Assembly: GCA_963995505.1 (NCBI GenBank)
Contig: OZ023182.1
Location: forward strand, 2,433,001 to 2,497,000
Source of the DNA: Hypericum androsaemum
Lineage: Eukaryota; Streptophyta; Magnoliopsida; Malpighiales; Hypericaceae
Length of the DNA: 64,000 nucleotides
Reading direction: 5' to 3'
Shown here: one piece after another, positions 20,031-31,382 of the stretch
Numbering within the stretch: position 1 is the first letter of the stretch
Layout: each line of letters opens with the position of its first letter
The notes under the pieces: model-generated
The model's input: the letters and a program-made list of their open reading frames with translations, nothing else
What the model was told of the DNA's origin: nothing
The model's database searches: none
Translations under genes and position numbers: made by a program

Positions 20031-21599
20031 CTACCTCTTCAATATATTAACCAACACTGGAGCTAAAGGTCTGTTCAGCATCTGGAACTTGCTACATGTC
20101 CACTCATCAACTGATAGTACTGAGGCAAATGCTTCTACTGTCTCTAGTTCTTCCCTGCTCAAGTTGGCAAATTCAGCGACGGGTTAGCGATCCGAACCGT
20201 ACTTATTTGTGATTAAAAGAAGCATGGGAGTATGTCGAAACTCATGCAAGGATATTTACCTTCCACCAGGATGCCCCACATACACCACCAAGCTGATGAG
20301 CCCTCCTGCTGCCAGTATCCTCTTCGCCGCCTCGAGTGCCAGGAGGGTTGTTTCCGAAGCGGTAGTTATAGCCCGGTCACCTCCTGGAAGGTAGCCCAGG
20401 TTGAATGCAACTAGCCTAGATGAACCCAATGGACAGGAAAGGATATGAACGGTTAGCAATACCGTACGGAGGTTGTAGCTTTGGCAATAGATCCAGGGAA
20501 TAATTACCGTACGGAGTTATGTTCAGGAACGATCTCTTCCATTCTACTGTGACACATGTTAAATAGCTTCACTAGTCTTTTCTGCACAGAATTGGCCCTT
20601 GTAAGATTCGTGTAAATTTCCGCTAATTACAATTCAGTGTAATCAGGATTGATAAAACCAGTACACTAACATAAGAGGCAGCATTAAAGAGAGAACCTCC
20701 TCCGGAGTGAGAGATGCATCCAGCAGAGAAGCAGTCTTGCGAATGGCATCCCTCTGGATGTCCATTCCGAGCACGCAACCCCGCCCCGACTCGTCGTCAG
20801 CCACCATCCTGAGCATTGCCAGGGTGTCGTAACCATTGCCACAGGTCGCATCCACGGCGGTGTCCCCTTTACAGAGAACATGCCTCCATACCCTGGAGAA
20901 GCAACAGCAGCAACGTATTAGCCCGACCGAAGACCATCACAGAAGAGATTGCATCAAAAGAAAGACCCCAATCCAATCAAACAAACAGGCAGGCAGGCAG
21001 GCAGAAATTGGCTCATAAACCAAGGCTCCCATGCCAGAAATTGGTCCAAACAAAAAAAAGCAACAATCTTTGAACATTCAATTACGGAGGATAATAAAAT
21101 AATTAGCGGAACGGGGAAGATAGCAACGATAAAGGGTGTGGGGGTGCCTACAAATGAGCAACTTCGGTCGCCTTCTTTTGTCCCACCATGTAACTCACCA
21201 AGTCACCTGCAGAAGTACAAAAACCAGAGTTCGATGATGAAATGGGGTTCGTGTGCGAACAACAATGGACAAGAGATCAACCCGCTCTGATACATAAACA
21301 CGCCCAACACTCTTGCTTGCACCTAGCAATGTGGTGTGGGATTCTCAAACATTCACACAAGAGCCCCCTCCAAAGTGTACCACCAGAGAGAGGGGAGAGA
21401 GAGTGAGACCTTGAAGAGGAGTTGAATCGGTAGGTGCAGCAATGGCGGGAGAGGGAGAGGGGAGGGAAAGGGTGTGGCTTCTTCTCTGCTTCTGGGTCGG
21501 AATGAAGAAATTGGGTTTGGAATTGTGTTTGAGGAATGGGAACAAGTGTAGCGGGAGAGGGAGAGTGACCTTGCACCTCCAACCCCAACAACACCTCAT
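20031..21599 (-). CDS. Putative rRNA methylase (YtqB/PF06962-type SAM-dependent methyltransferase)
   Basis: Six exons on the minus strand: 21599-21410, 21206-21152, 20892-20697, 20581-20508, 20415-20260 and 20154-20031, giving 264 residues with all phases matching. Residues 1 to about 63 are basic and Ser/Pro-rich, consistent with an organellar transit peptide. They are followed by [13 protein letters not shown], the SAM-binding loop [14 protein letters not shown] (motif I), [24 protein letters not shown] and [16 protein letters not shown], all hallmarks of the bacterial YtqB-like family. The Arabidopsis relatives are uncharacterised plastid-like methyltransferases. The methyl acceptor is probably RNA but unproven. 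A damaged paralogue lies at 45.9-47.8 kb. The first exon is the least certain part of the model. Confidence 0.9.
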
Positions 21600-21763
21600 C
21601 TTCCTTCCTGCCTTCTTCAAGTTAAACTCACTCCTCGCTATAGGAAATACCCGGACTAGGGCCTACCTGGGCTCCGGTTTATATGCCGGTGGCCTACTTC
21701 GTATTTAGGCCACTTCCGGGCCGGCGACCTAGTCGATGGGGAGGGGAATGAGATTAAAATTTA

Positions 21764-23017
21764 CGGAAAAGTCTATTTTAGTACCTTGTAGTACCGCAAA
21801 AAATTACTTTAATATCTTATAGTAAAAAAATCTATCATTCGAGTCAAATTGCAGTCAATTAACATTACTTAGGTCCACGGGCAGCTGTCCGAACAGAACT
21901 GGTTGAAACGACGTCGTTTTAGTTACGATGTGGCACGCCACGCCAGATTTTCTAGCGTACTCGTTAACATGACATCCCTAGGTGAAAAATATCAAAATAA
22001 TCACTAATTTATTAATAATATTTAAAAAAAAAACCCATCATTTAGCCTTCTCCTTCTTTCAATCTTCTTCCCCAACCCCACCACCATCCTCTCTCTCTCT
22101 CCCCCCCTCCCATTTCCCACAAAACTAAAACTAAGAACATCACATAATCCCGACACCAAAACTCAATACCAATTAATCCAAACCATTTATCTCTCCTACC
22201 TCATGCTTTGTCTTATTCTCTTACTCAATTTGGTCCGATTATCAATTTTCCATAATGGTCCAATTAGGAAAAATAGGGTTATTCTCCTTTCCCGTTTCTT
22301 GGCGTCGAAGATCGGGCCCCTAGGTCTCTCCTCGAAGAAGATCGGAGGGGAAATCGCCAAGGAGATATATACACCATCAGAGCTTGAAGATGTTAGGTTA
22401 AGTTTAGGTTGAGGTTGAAGATGGTTGGCGATACGGGCCTTGGTGGGGTTCGTAATGTGTCGTCTTCTTGATCGACGGTCTACTAGTTGTTGTTTCTGTG
22501 TTGAACTTTAGGGAGATATGCATAAATTAGTGGAAGGACGTTGATGTAGCAGTGATTTGAGGTTCTGGCTTTTGTTTAGGAATAATAAAGTCTCTCCATT
22601 TTGATTAATTGATTTTGAGTTTTGGTGTCGGGATTATGTGATGTTCTTAGTTTTAGTTGTGGAAAATGTGTGTGAGAGAGAGAGGATGGTGGTTGGGTTG
22701 GGGAAGAAGATGGAAGGAAGGAGAAGGGTAAATGATGGGTTTTTTTTAAATATATTATTAATAAATTAGTGATTATTTTGATATTTTTCACCTTGCCATG
22801 TCATGTTAACAAGTATGCTAGAAAATCTGACTTGGCGTGCCACGTCGTTACTAAAATGACGTCGTTTCAACCAGCTATGTTCGGGTATGTTCGAACAGCT
22901 GCCCGTGAACCTAAGTGATGTTAATTGGCTACGGTTTGACTCGATTGATGAATTTTTTACCATAAGATGCTAAAATATTTTTTTACGATACTACATGTAC
23001 TAAAATAAACTTTTTCC
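21764..23017. mobile_element. Non-autonomous Mutator-like element with about 410-bp TIRs
   Basis: The ends GGAAAAGTCTATTTTAGTAC and its complement are inverted. The arms 21764 to about 22185 and about 22595-23017 match over their length, including a shared ACGTCGTTTC/GAAACGACGT stretch and CT-rich tracts. It is flanked by a perfect 9-bp direct repeat TAAAATTTA (21755-21763 and 23018-23026), the target-duplication size of Mutator elements. There is no transposase frame. It is absent from copy B, where the methyltransferase 5' flank runs on without it, so it probably inserted after the duplication. Confidence 0.85.
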
Positions 23018-23367
23018 TAAAATTTAAAGGGTTGGATTTTGTTGAAGAGAACGGTGGTGGTGTGGTCAAAAGATTCGTTGAAATTTAAACGACCATTGAC
23101 TACTGACATGGCGTGACACGTCGATTTTTCATGCTTTTTTATTGGGTATTACTCAATTACTAAACGTTAAAAATCTTAATCTTAATCCTTTTATTTAGGT
23201 ATAACAATGAATATGGTACAAATATGATCATGTTTTATGAGTAAAATTCGACTCATTTCGGTGTAAATATTTATGTCATGCCTATTTTCAGCAGGAAGAT
23301 ATTACAAAATAGGCTTGGAAGTTGAAAGGCCCATTGAGCTCACCAGCTGGCAAGAATCGCTCAGGAG

Positions 23368-23697
23368 TAGGGGTGAGCAAATGGACCGGAAACTGTCAAA
23401 CCGAACTAAATTGGAACGAAAAAACCAGACCGGACCAGACCAAAAAGAAAAATAGTCCGGTCCGGTTCACATTATGTAAGAAATTCGGTTTTTCGGTCCG
23501 GTCCTGATTCGGGGTTCGTCCGGTCTGGAACTCATTCTTTGTGTATTTTTTCCGGTCCGGTCCGGTTTTAGACCGAACCAAAATGTCTAGTTCGGTTCCG
23601 GTTTGCACCGGAGTAGAATTCGGTCCGATCCGTTTTACGATATTCCTAAAAAAATCGATTCCAGTTCGGTCCGGTTCGGTCACTATGCTCACCCCTA
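23368..23697. mobile_element. hAT-type MITE (TAGGGGTGAGCA termini)
   Basis: Terminal inverted repeats TAGGGGTGAGCA and TGCTCACCCCTA enclose 330 bp rich in GGTCCGGTCCGG-like text. Flanks are a perfect 8-bp repeat CTCAGGAG (23360-23367 and 23698-23705). Copy B keeps the empty site with a single CTCAGGAG near 47967, so the insertion postdates the duplication or sits in a haplotype difference. Confidence 0.92.
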
Positions 23698-24182
23698 CTC
23701 AGGAGGGCTGTTTCAAACTAGACCTCTTGGCATTTCAAGTGGGCTTTTTCATGGGCTTGATGGACCAGATGTTTTGCTTTTGAAGTGGGCTCCTCTAATT
23801 TCAGACCCTAAATTCAGAGGTAGGACTTATGTCCTACTATATATCTTGCAGATTTTTTATGTAAAAAGCCGAACCCTCATGATCTTTGGAGTCCAATTCA
23901 GGATTCATGGACCCATTGATTTGAACATTTTCATGTAAACAATTTTAAATACACCCATATGATTACCTCCTCTTCGACATTCAATCATATAAAAGACTAA
24001 TGTTTAATTTTTAGTTGAGAGATGATTGATCTAAAGATAGATAGAATGATAATTATATGTTAATTTATACGGATTTGTTAGAATAAAGTCTCATTCAAAA
24101 GTTTGATCTATGAATAAATTTGAGTTTTGGTCTATAAGTAAGTTTGAGTCTAGGTCTATAAGGACTCTATCCACACCCAGAC

Positions 24183-25125
24183 TAGTTACTTTAAGGTTGC
24201 GTTTGATACATTTTCTGGACATGATAAGAGATACAGGACAGGACAGGACAGGACAAGACATACCTATTTGTTCTAGTTGTTCTGTTTTGTGCTTAGTAAC
24301 TTTAGTAAAGGACTGAACAATCAGTAAAGTTTTCTGTTTGGTACATGTCACAGTACATTTTATAATTTTGTTAAAGACAAAACTACCCTTCACAACAAAA
24401 TATAGTATTCATTAGTTAGAGTAAAAATTAAAAACAAACATCTCACTTGCAATAAAATTATTATATCAAAAACCAAATATTTGCATTTAAAAAATCATCA
24501 AACAGAGATAGACATTATCAACACAGAAAGCAAACTATTGTGTTGAACAAATAGTCATCTGTTTGATTAAAATATTAAAAACTAGTCCCGAACCTGAAAA
24601 AACTAGACAAAAGTTCATCAATAGAATTACGTTATAAAGACTATTAAAAAGCAAGATTAGATTACCACAGCCAATGCGAAAAAATGATAAATAAAAAAAG
24701 TACAAGTATATTCGCATGAACATGGATGCAAAAATATAAAAAGCATTAACCGCATGGATCAAATGCAAAATAAATGATTTTTCTAAATCTTTTTTTGGTA
24801 CAAAATTTGAGTTTTTATCTTTAATTGCATGAACATGCATAAGATTAAAATTTTGAGAACCTAACCGTTGATGTTGGTGAATGGCTTAAGGATAAGGAAA
24901 AGAAGAAATAAATAAAAGAAAAGAAGGGTAATATGGTAAAAATAGAATGAGTTAATTCTTGTCGTAGGACTGGTTTTTTAGGCTCATGAGTTAGAACAGG
25001 ACAAGAATTTGATGCAAGACTTGAACAACTTTTAAAATTTGTTCAAGCCATTTGTCGTACCAAATATGGACTTGGACAAAAATGAATGCCCAAGCCTGTC
25101 CAGTACTACGTAACAAACGCAAAGT
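24183..25125. mobile_element. Probable MITE-like insertion, copy A only
   Basis: Copy B reads straight from TATCCAGAAAACTTG to TAGGACTAAGATTG (near 48390-48410). Copy A has about 940 extra bases at this point, beginning near AAGGTTGCGTTTGATAC and ending near GTAACAAACGCAAAGTTGAC, which are loosely inverted. A short (GGACA)n run lies at 24236-24262. The exact ends and class are not resolved and no coding frame is convincing. Confidence 0.5.
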
Positions 25126-25289
25126 TGACAGATACTCTTAACATACCCTAAATTCATAGGACTAAGATCGAAAGTTGACACATATTCACAAGGTATGGCT
25201 TTATAGTCGACATATACTCTTACCGTACTTTTACCACTACTTTAAAAGTCAACATACATTCATGAAGTCTGACTTTTTTTTTGGAAAAA

Positions 25290-25640
25290 GTACATTGTAG
25301 TTTTATGTTTTTGGCATTCGGACCTTATGATTTAAAATTAGTAATTCAGTAGTCCATGTGGTTTACCATATTTTATTAGAGCAAGTCCCAGACAGTTGCT
25401 CGATTAACCGGACTCGAAACGGTACCGTTTTTAAATCTTTGTGGTGGACATATGGTAACCAAGTGAGTTTAGTCGTGATGACGTGTAATCTGATAAATTA
25501 TCAAATAGTCCCAATATTTTAAATACCTTTTCAAATACTCCAAACTTCATCTTCAACCTTCTACTCTTAAAACTAAAAAAATAGCAAGAGTTCAAACAAC
25601 AGGCTGAAAGAGATTATACCAAAATTAGCATTCCATGTCC
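25290..25640. repeat. Left arm of a long-TIR element shared by both duplication copies
   Basis: The stretch from GGTTTACCATATTTTATTAGAG to AACAACAGGCTGAAAGAGAT matches 48590-48845 in copy B, where an inverted counterpart exists at about 49800-50070. In copy A the right arm is not recognised, so the element is truncated here. It predates the duplication. Confidence 0.6.
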
Positions 25641-27234
25641 CCATAGTTGATTTTATGAAACTCGACAAATCCCTCCTCTCACACTCATACTACCTAGCTC
25701 TCTTCGGCTTCCTACTTCTAATTCACACTTCTTAGAGGGAGAGAGAGAATGGGACCACCGAAGAAAGCATGAGCGGAAAGGAGCGTCATTTCCTCTCTCC
25801 CTTCCACTCTCTTTCTCGCACGAGCTAACCCGTCCTTTCCTTTTTGCAGGAATCGTAAAGCTCGTCTCGGGCGGCGCAACCGACCTCATCGTTTAGTGCG
25901 TCTCAGACATGGAGGTGTCCCTATTCTGCCAATGGGCACCTTGAAAACTCCGGCCAGCCAAGACTCGTCGGGACGGTCGAGAGCCACGAAATTGGCGCCA
26001 GTTCTACTCTGGTTAGAGCCGATCATGGAGGATAGAGGTGAAGATAGTGACGATGCATTCGTCGAGAAGGAGAAAGCGGCAATGGTGGGAGGGAAGGAGG
26101 GAGGGGAAGAGAGAGAGAGGAGGGGGGAGAACGTTTAGGGTTTGAAAGAGGAACTAGATTTGTGTTAGAAGGACGAAAATACCCCGATTGATCTTTGTTT
26201 GTTAGATCGGCTCCCAATTTATTTGAGCTCATCTAACGGCTCTGATAAGAACCACGACGGGCCTGACGAATTTTCAATGTCCAGAACCAAATTCTGTCCC
26301 GACATGTAGCGATACAATAGTGAGTGGAGGTAAGTCATACGTGTCCCTATTTAAATTTTATTTTTAATACAACTTGATCACAAAAAATCTATTTTGTTTC
26401 CACTAAATTTGTTGTCATATTAAATTTTCAACTAAATATTATCTTAAATTTTCCATTTTTTCTCCAACTTTATTTTCTATTTTCTAATTTTGTTTCCACA
26501 TTTTACCAAACCTCAATGTCATGGATGGACTAACAACATCTTCGTAGCCTTTGGGTGCAGTAATGAGATGGGGTCCAAGAATTCGACAGCAACCAACTTG
26601 TGCAAAACTCCAATTGATCCATGACTTATACTCTTCCTCTTCTCGACAAGTTGGTCTTCTAACGCCTGTTTTGATAGGGATGGCAAACAAGAAGGCCTAA
26701 GTCATATCATACCTAAAATTATAATATGGGTAAGGTTCTTATGAATCTATACATATCATACCCATCGTCTGTTGGTGATTAAATATTTATGGTGATTCAA
26801 TTTTGTTGGTTGAGAGGACCGACTAGGTACCAACCTCCTGATGGCTCCCCGAAGTCATTACTGATGTCACCAAACGGCATTTGGTATAGCGATCATGACT
26901 TGATAAAAATGCAGGGTTCAATTCCTTTCGGATGTAATCATGTTTTACCTTTCAAAAACAGTAATTACTGATGTCAAGTGTCAATAGCAACGGGACGAAT
27001 TCATGCTTCTTGGAATGCTTAGTAAATCAACGCAGCGGCAACCATCTCGGCTCCTGCATCGGACTGGCACTAGCGATGTAGACACGACGCCAAATTCAAT
27101 ATTTCCCTTGCCATTTTTTGTAGCTTAACATTACTGGGTTTTCTTAATACTAAGTTAGGTCCAATTTACGAATAAAATAATTCTAATAATTGCATTCAAA
27201 ATATTAAATTTAGATTAGAAATGGAATTTCTAAC

Positions 27235-27570
27235 CTGAAATCAAGAGGACCAAAGCACATAGCCACCAAGAGGTCCTCGAGGTAGTCCCACGAAACGTTG
27301 TCAAAGACTTTTCTGAAATCAAGCTTCAATAGCACCCCCTTTTACCTGGACCTCTTGCAGTAATTAATCATTTCACTACAAATCAGAGGGCCGTCCAATA
27401 TTTGTCGCCCACTCAGAAAGGCTGACTGTTCTTCCTCGATGACCTGGCCCAAAACTCCACGGACCCGACTAGCAAGGACTTTGGAAATGATCTTTGTAAA
27501 CTGTCCATTAGGCACCGCAAAAGTACTCAAATCCTGTAGGCCAAACTCTACCTTTATTCTATGCGTCAAA
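27235..27570 (-). pseudogene. LINE (L1-type) reverse transcriptase fragment
   Basis: On the minus strand KIISKVLASRVRGVLGQVIEEEQSAFLSGRQILDG-type text is typical of plant L1-like RT, followed after an in-frame TAA by KGVLLKLDFRKVFDNVSWDYL, the next RT block (usually LKLDFEKAYDSV). The catalytic YADD region and the rest of ORF2 are absent. The fragment is dead and isolated. Confidence 0.85.
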
Positions 27571-27589
27571 GATCTGTTAATTTTGACTC

Positions 27590-28845
27590 GGTATAGGGTA
27601 AGGTATAGGTATGAGTCTGTTTTTAGAGACGGGGTCTAGAGTAGAATATTAATCCTATGAATTTTTACCCTATCTTTACCCTTATTTTGGACCCTACCTT
27701 AACTAAACTATTATTAGACCTAATTAGACTAATTTATCTTCATTTTTTAGTTATAATTTGCGATAGAGTTCTCAAATATTCTGGAATATGTTTCATGATA
27801 TCGACTACAAAATTTGAGAACATATTATTCTAATTTTCTTTATTAATATACTATATATTTCATGATTAATTTTTGGATATTCATTGTGATTTATTTGAAT
27901 TATATATATAATTATGTTTAAAAATTATCAAAAATGTAGTGCATTTAATTCAAGGGTTGGACCATGTAGACCCTACGAACCCTGATGGTAAGGATATGGG
28001 TCTAATAATAAAATTTATCGAGAATCAAGGGTAGGGTATGAGTTCAATTCTCTAAACTAGGGTATGGGTAGAGTCCTACTTATATCCTAACTGACCCTAC
28101 CTATCACCATTCCTACTCTCCACTAAAGAGATAGGGCGGAAGCCTGCAAAAAAATAGTATCTTATTGATGACTCGATTTAACCCATTTTTATCTGAGCTA
28201 TATTCCGTGGTTTAATTTTCTTATGTTAGAAGTAAGAAAGCAATTCAATTCATAACAAGGGGAAAAAATCAAATCGGTAGAAAAAAGTATTTAAAAATTC
28301 CTAAAATTAAAAATCAGGTACCACTTGAATTTGAATGGGCTGGTGTGATCCCACGTATTTGGTTGCCGTCCAAATATTGATTCCTGTTTAATCTTCAAAA
28401 AGATAATTTATCCGTTCGTGTGCTGGGTGAATTCTTTAATTGGTCATAAATGTCGGGCTAAATTGGGTTTGGAATGCTTCCATTCCAAACGGTTTAGAGT
28501 AAAAGATACACAAATTTTTTTTGCAAAAATGTAGAACTACGAGGACCAAAATGAAAAAGCTACGCGGACCAGTATGATATAAGAGGACATGTCAATATCG
28601 CAAACACGAAAAATACATTGACTAGTATGACATAACGGGACATACCAGTATCACATAAAAAATATGTCGATATCACATAACTGAACATACTAGTGCAATC
28701 CCTTTCACACCAAACCATTCAAAATTATTTCCGTACCCAATTCAAAACCATAAATAGCGTCCCCTCTTTTTGCCAAAACAGAAAGGTCCTTGCTAACTTC
28801 AAGCAGACACTCATTAATGACAAACTTCTCGGAAATATGTACTTT
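27590..28845. other. AT-rich spacer with possible decayed MITE
   Basis: Around 27590-28120, text like GGGTAAGGTATAGGTATGAG at one end and GGGTATGGGTAGAGTCC plus ACCCTACCTATCACC at the other looks like a TIR element built on the GGGTATGGGTA theme. Related words occur near 26740 and 32405-32480. The rest is unremarkable; the part near 28310-28360 matches 50495-50550 of copy B. Confidence 0.4.
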
Positions 28846-28849
28846 TATT

Positions 28850-29715
28850 TACCCGTATCTAATTTTTAGGAATAGACATTTTAATACATGTGTTATTGGA
28901 TATGGACATTTTACATCCTATATTTTAAAAACAGCCAACTTGTGTTTTCAAAACATTTTGTCAAATCTAAGATTTCAATAACCGGAAATGACGTGACAAC
29001 CACGTGGCGGCGACTTGGAAAAAGCTGACGTGGCTAACAATAAAGATGAAAAAATAGAAATAAACCTTGTCCCCTCGTCTTCTCTTCGGTGGCGGAATGG
29101 AAGGACGGCGGAACGATGTCATTTTGCGTAGAGTTTGAGAGAAGCAGCAGAATTCAAACAGGGAACTGGTGGTCCCTACTCCTACGTTGATTGCCTTAAC
29201 AACCATTCCTTCAGAGACTAAGTGACTGGATCCAATTCAAAAAAAAAGTGACTAGGTTGTTCCTTTTTCTTTGAGGGGAGAGAAAGGCAACTACCTAGCT
29301 TGTGTTCGAGGAGCAATTACTTGGCGAGGAGGAAGAAGAAAGTGGAGTAGACGGTGTCTTTTTTTTCCCTACTTTTTGGAGAGTGCTTTCCGTGGGATTA
29401 GGGTTTAGGGAATTTGGGCTTGGGGCCAGGACTTTCGGCTTGCCAATTTAAGCCCTCGTCAGCTTTGCTCCGCCATCGAAGAGGAGACAAGGAAGACGAG
29501 GGGACCAGGGGACGAGGTTTATTTCAACTTTTCTCCTCTTTATTGTTAGCCACGTCAGCTTTTTTTCAAGTGGTTGCCACGTCATTTCCTGTTATTGAAA
29601 TCTCAGATTTGACAAAAAAAAATTGAAAACACATAGTACATTTTTGGGTGTTTTTAAAACAGTTTTCATATCCAATAACACACACGGTACTAAAATATTG
29701 TTATCCCTAATTTTT
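28850..29715. mobile_element. Long-TIR transposon, non-autonomous
   Basis: The arms about 28850-29100 and 29465-29715 are inverted copies (GTGTTATTGGATATGG, TCAAATCTAAGATTTCAATAA, AAGCTGACGTGGCTAACAAT and CTCGTCTTC/GAAGACGAG are mirrored). The central part has a gene-like TTAGGGTTTAGGG leader-type word but no coding frame. Exact ends and target duplication could not be fixed; the layout resembles Mutator-like elements. Confidence 0.65.
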
Positions 29716-29820
29716 AACAGTTGTTACAAATGTAATCAAATTAAGGGAAAAAAGGAGCTCTTCCGTATACATCATGGCCAGCACCGGAGGCACTTTTTAT
29801 GTGTGGAAGACATAAAATTT

Positions 29821-31067
29821 TTAGAAAAAGTTCACAAAAATATCTTGTAATTTTAAGTTTTTTTACTTTAGTATTTTGGAATTTTTTTTTTCAGGTGACA
29901 GAAGTTTTGAAAAGTGATACCATTGGTGACAAACTTTTAACCGGGTTAATTTTTCCAACCAGACTATACACATCAACGCCACATCATCGTCACGTCGTAT
30001 TTTCTATCCTATGTGGCAATGACATGATAAAATTACAAAATCTTAATATATTGTTCTAAGCCTAATTAAAAACTCGCAACCCAAAAAAAACCAGATTCCA
30101 CTTCTCCCTCCTCGCCATCCACCTTCCTTCATCGAACCCTCGCCTTCCACCTCCATTAACAACAGCACCATCAACAGTTATGTACAATTACAATGGAAAA
30201 AAGAAACCAGAACTAAAATTCACCATCTAGTTGATTATCATAATTTCTTTTTTAATTCTTCTTGTGGGTTTGGGAGGGTCAAACCTGGCCGAAGAACTAG
30301 AAATCAAGGAAGATGGAGAGGTCATATGGGTTCTGATTAATAGTTCGGAGATGATGAACAAGAGGAGAAACACCGGGATGAAGCTAATGGAACCCATTAG
30401 AGGCAACCCAAATAAAGATCCAACTACATCAGGCACCACCTCATCGACACCATCTTCGCTATAGTTAGTCCCATCCCTGGAGACCCAACTCGGCACGAGC
30501 TCTGCCCCAAACCAGGAAGGGTCCATAACCGAGGTCCAGCCTTCTTCATCCCTACAGTAGCCCGCCGCCAAACGGCCCTCCAAGGAATCAAGGAAGAGGC
30601 CGTCGTTGAGGTCCGGCCATGGGAGCCCAAACGAGCGGCTGGGTTGTCGATGACGGGGAAGGGTGGTTGGACATGTTGGTTTCTCTCTGGTTAGTAGTTG
30701 GGTCGCTCTAAAACAAATGGGCGAGGAGGTTCGTGGAGGTGGAGGGCGAGGGTTCGATGTGTTCGAGGAAGGAAGGTGGGGATGGCGAGGAGGGAGAGAA
30801 GGGGATCTGGATATTTTTTGGGTTGGGAGTTTTTAATTAGGATTAGAAGAATAAATTAAGATTTTGTAATTTTGCCACGTAATTGTCATTTAGGATAGAA
30901 AAATACGATGTGACGATGATGTGTATGGTCTGATTAGAAAAATTAATTCCGGTTAAAAATTTGTCACCAATTGTGTCACTTTTCAAAACCTCTATCACCT
31001 GGACAAAAAAAGTGAAACCACAAAATATTAAGATAAAAAAACTTGAAACTACAGTGAACTTTTTCCA
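29821..31067. mobile_element. Long-TIR Mutator-like element
   Basis: The ends AGAAAAAGTTCAC and GTGAACTTTTTCC begin inverted arms of about 330 bp (29821 to about 30150, about 30745-31067). The mirrored text includes GACAAACTTTTAACCGG, CATCGTCACGTCGTATTTTCTATCC and GCGAGGGTTCGATG. The flanks ATAAAATTT (29812-29820) and AAAAAATTT (31068-31076) agree at 8 of 9 positions. The internal about 600 bp has open frames on both strands (for example 30227-30583) of unknown origin, possibly captured DNA. Confidence 0.7.
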
Positions 31068-31203
31068 AAAAAATTTACAATCATTTTTCTACCAATATGA
31101 CTTGTCATATAAGATTATTATGATAGATAATAATAAATTAACTTCTTCTTTTTTAACACTATTTTAACTTCTTATTGGATCAACTATTGTTGTTTCTTAT
31201 AAG

Positions 31204-31382
31204 AAATTTGCCCGTTCCTGTCGAGAACATGTTTTTTCTTAGCAGTTTCGACCAGCAGAATTTCTTCTAGGCTCAACAATAATTAACTTCTTATTGGATC
31301 AACTATTGTTGAGCCTAGAAAAACCTCTCCTCGTCGAAACTACTAAGAAAAAACATGTTCTTGACGGGAACGGGCAAATTTT
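31204..31382. repeat. About 85-bp-arm hairpin (near-perfect foldback)
   Basis: The left arm starting AAATTTGCCCGTTCC and the right arm ending GGAACGGGCAAATTT are about 90% complementary by eye, with a loop of about 20 nt. A direct repeat TTAACTTCTTATTGGATCAA occurs before the left arm (31164-31192) and in the loop (31283-31311). The right arm corresponds to ordinary sequence in copy B (near 52455), so the left arm arose by local inverted duplication. Confidence 0.8.

Noticed and set aside
21600..21620. Upstream extension of the methyltransferase frame to 21620
   Set aside because: The codon there is TTG; the first ATG in frame is at 21599.
26484..26971. Frames of 60-68 codons on both strands
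   Set aside because: No family resemblance, no codon-like composition and no splice context; treated as chance frames in spacer DNA.
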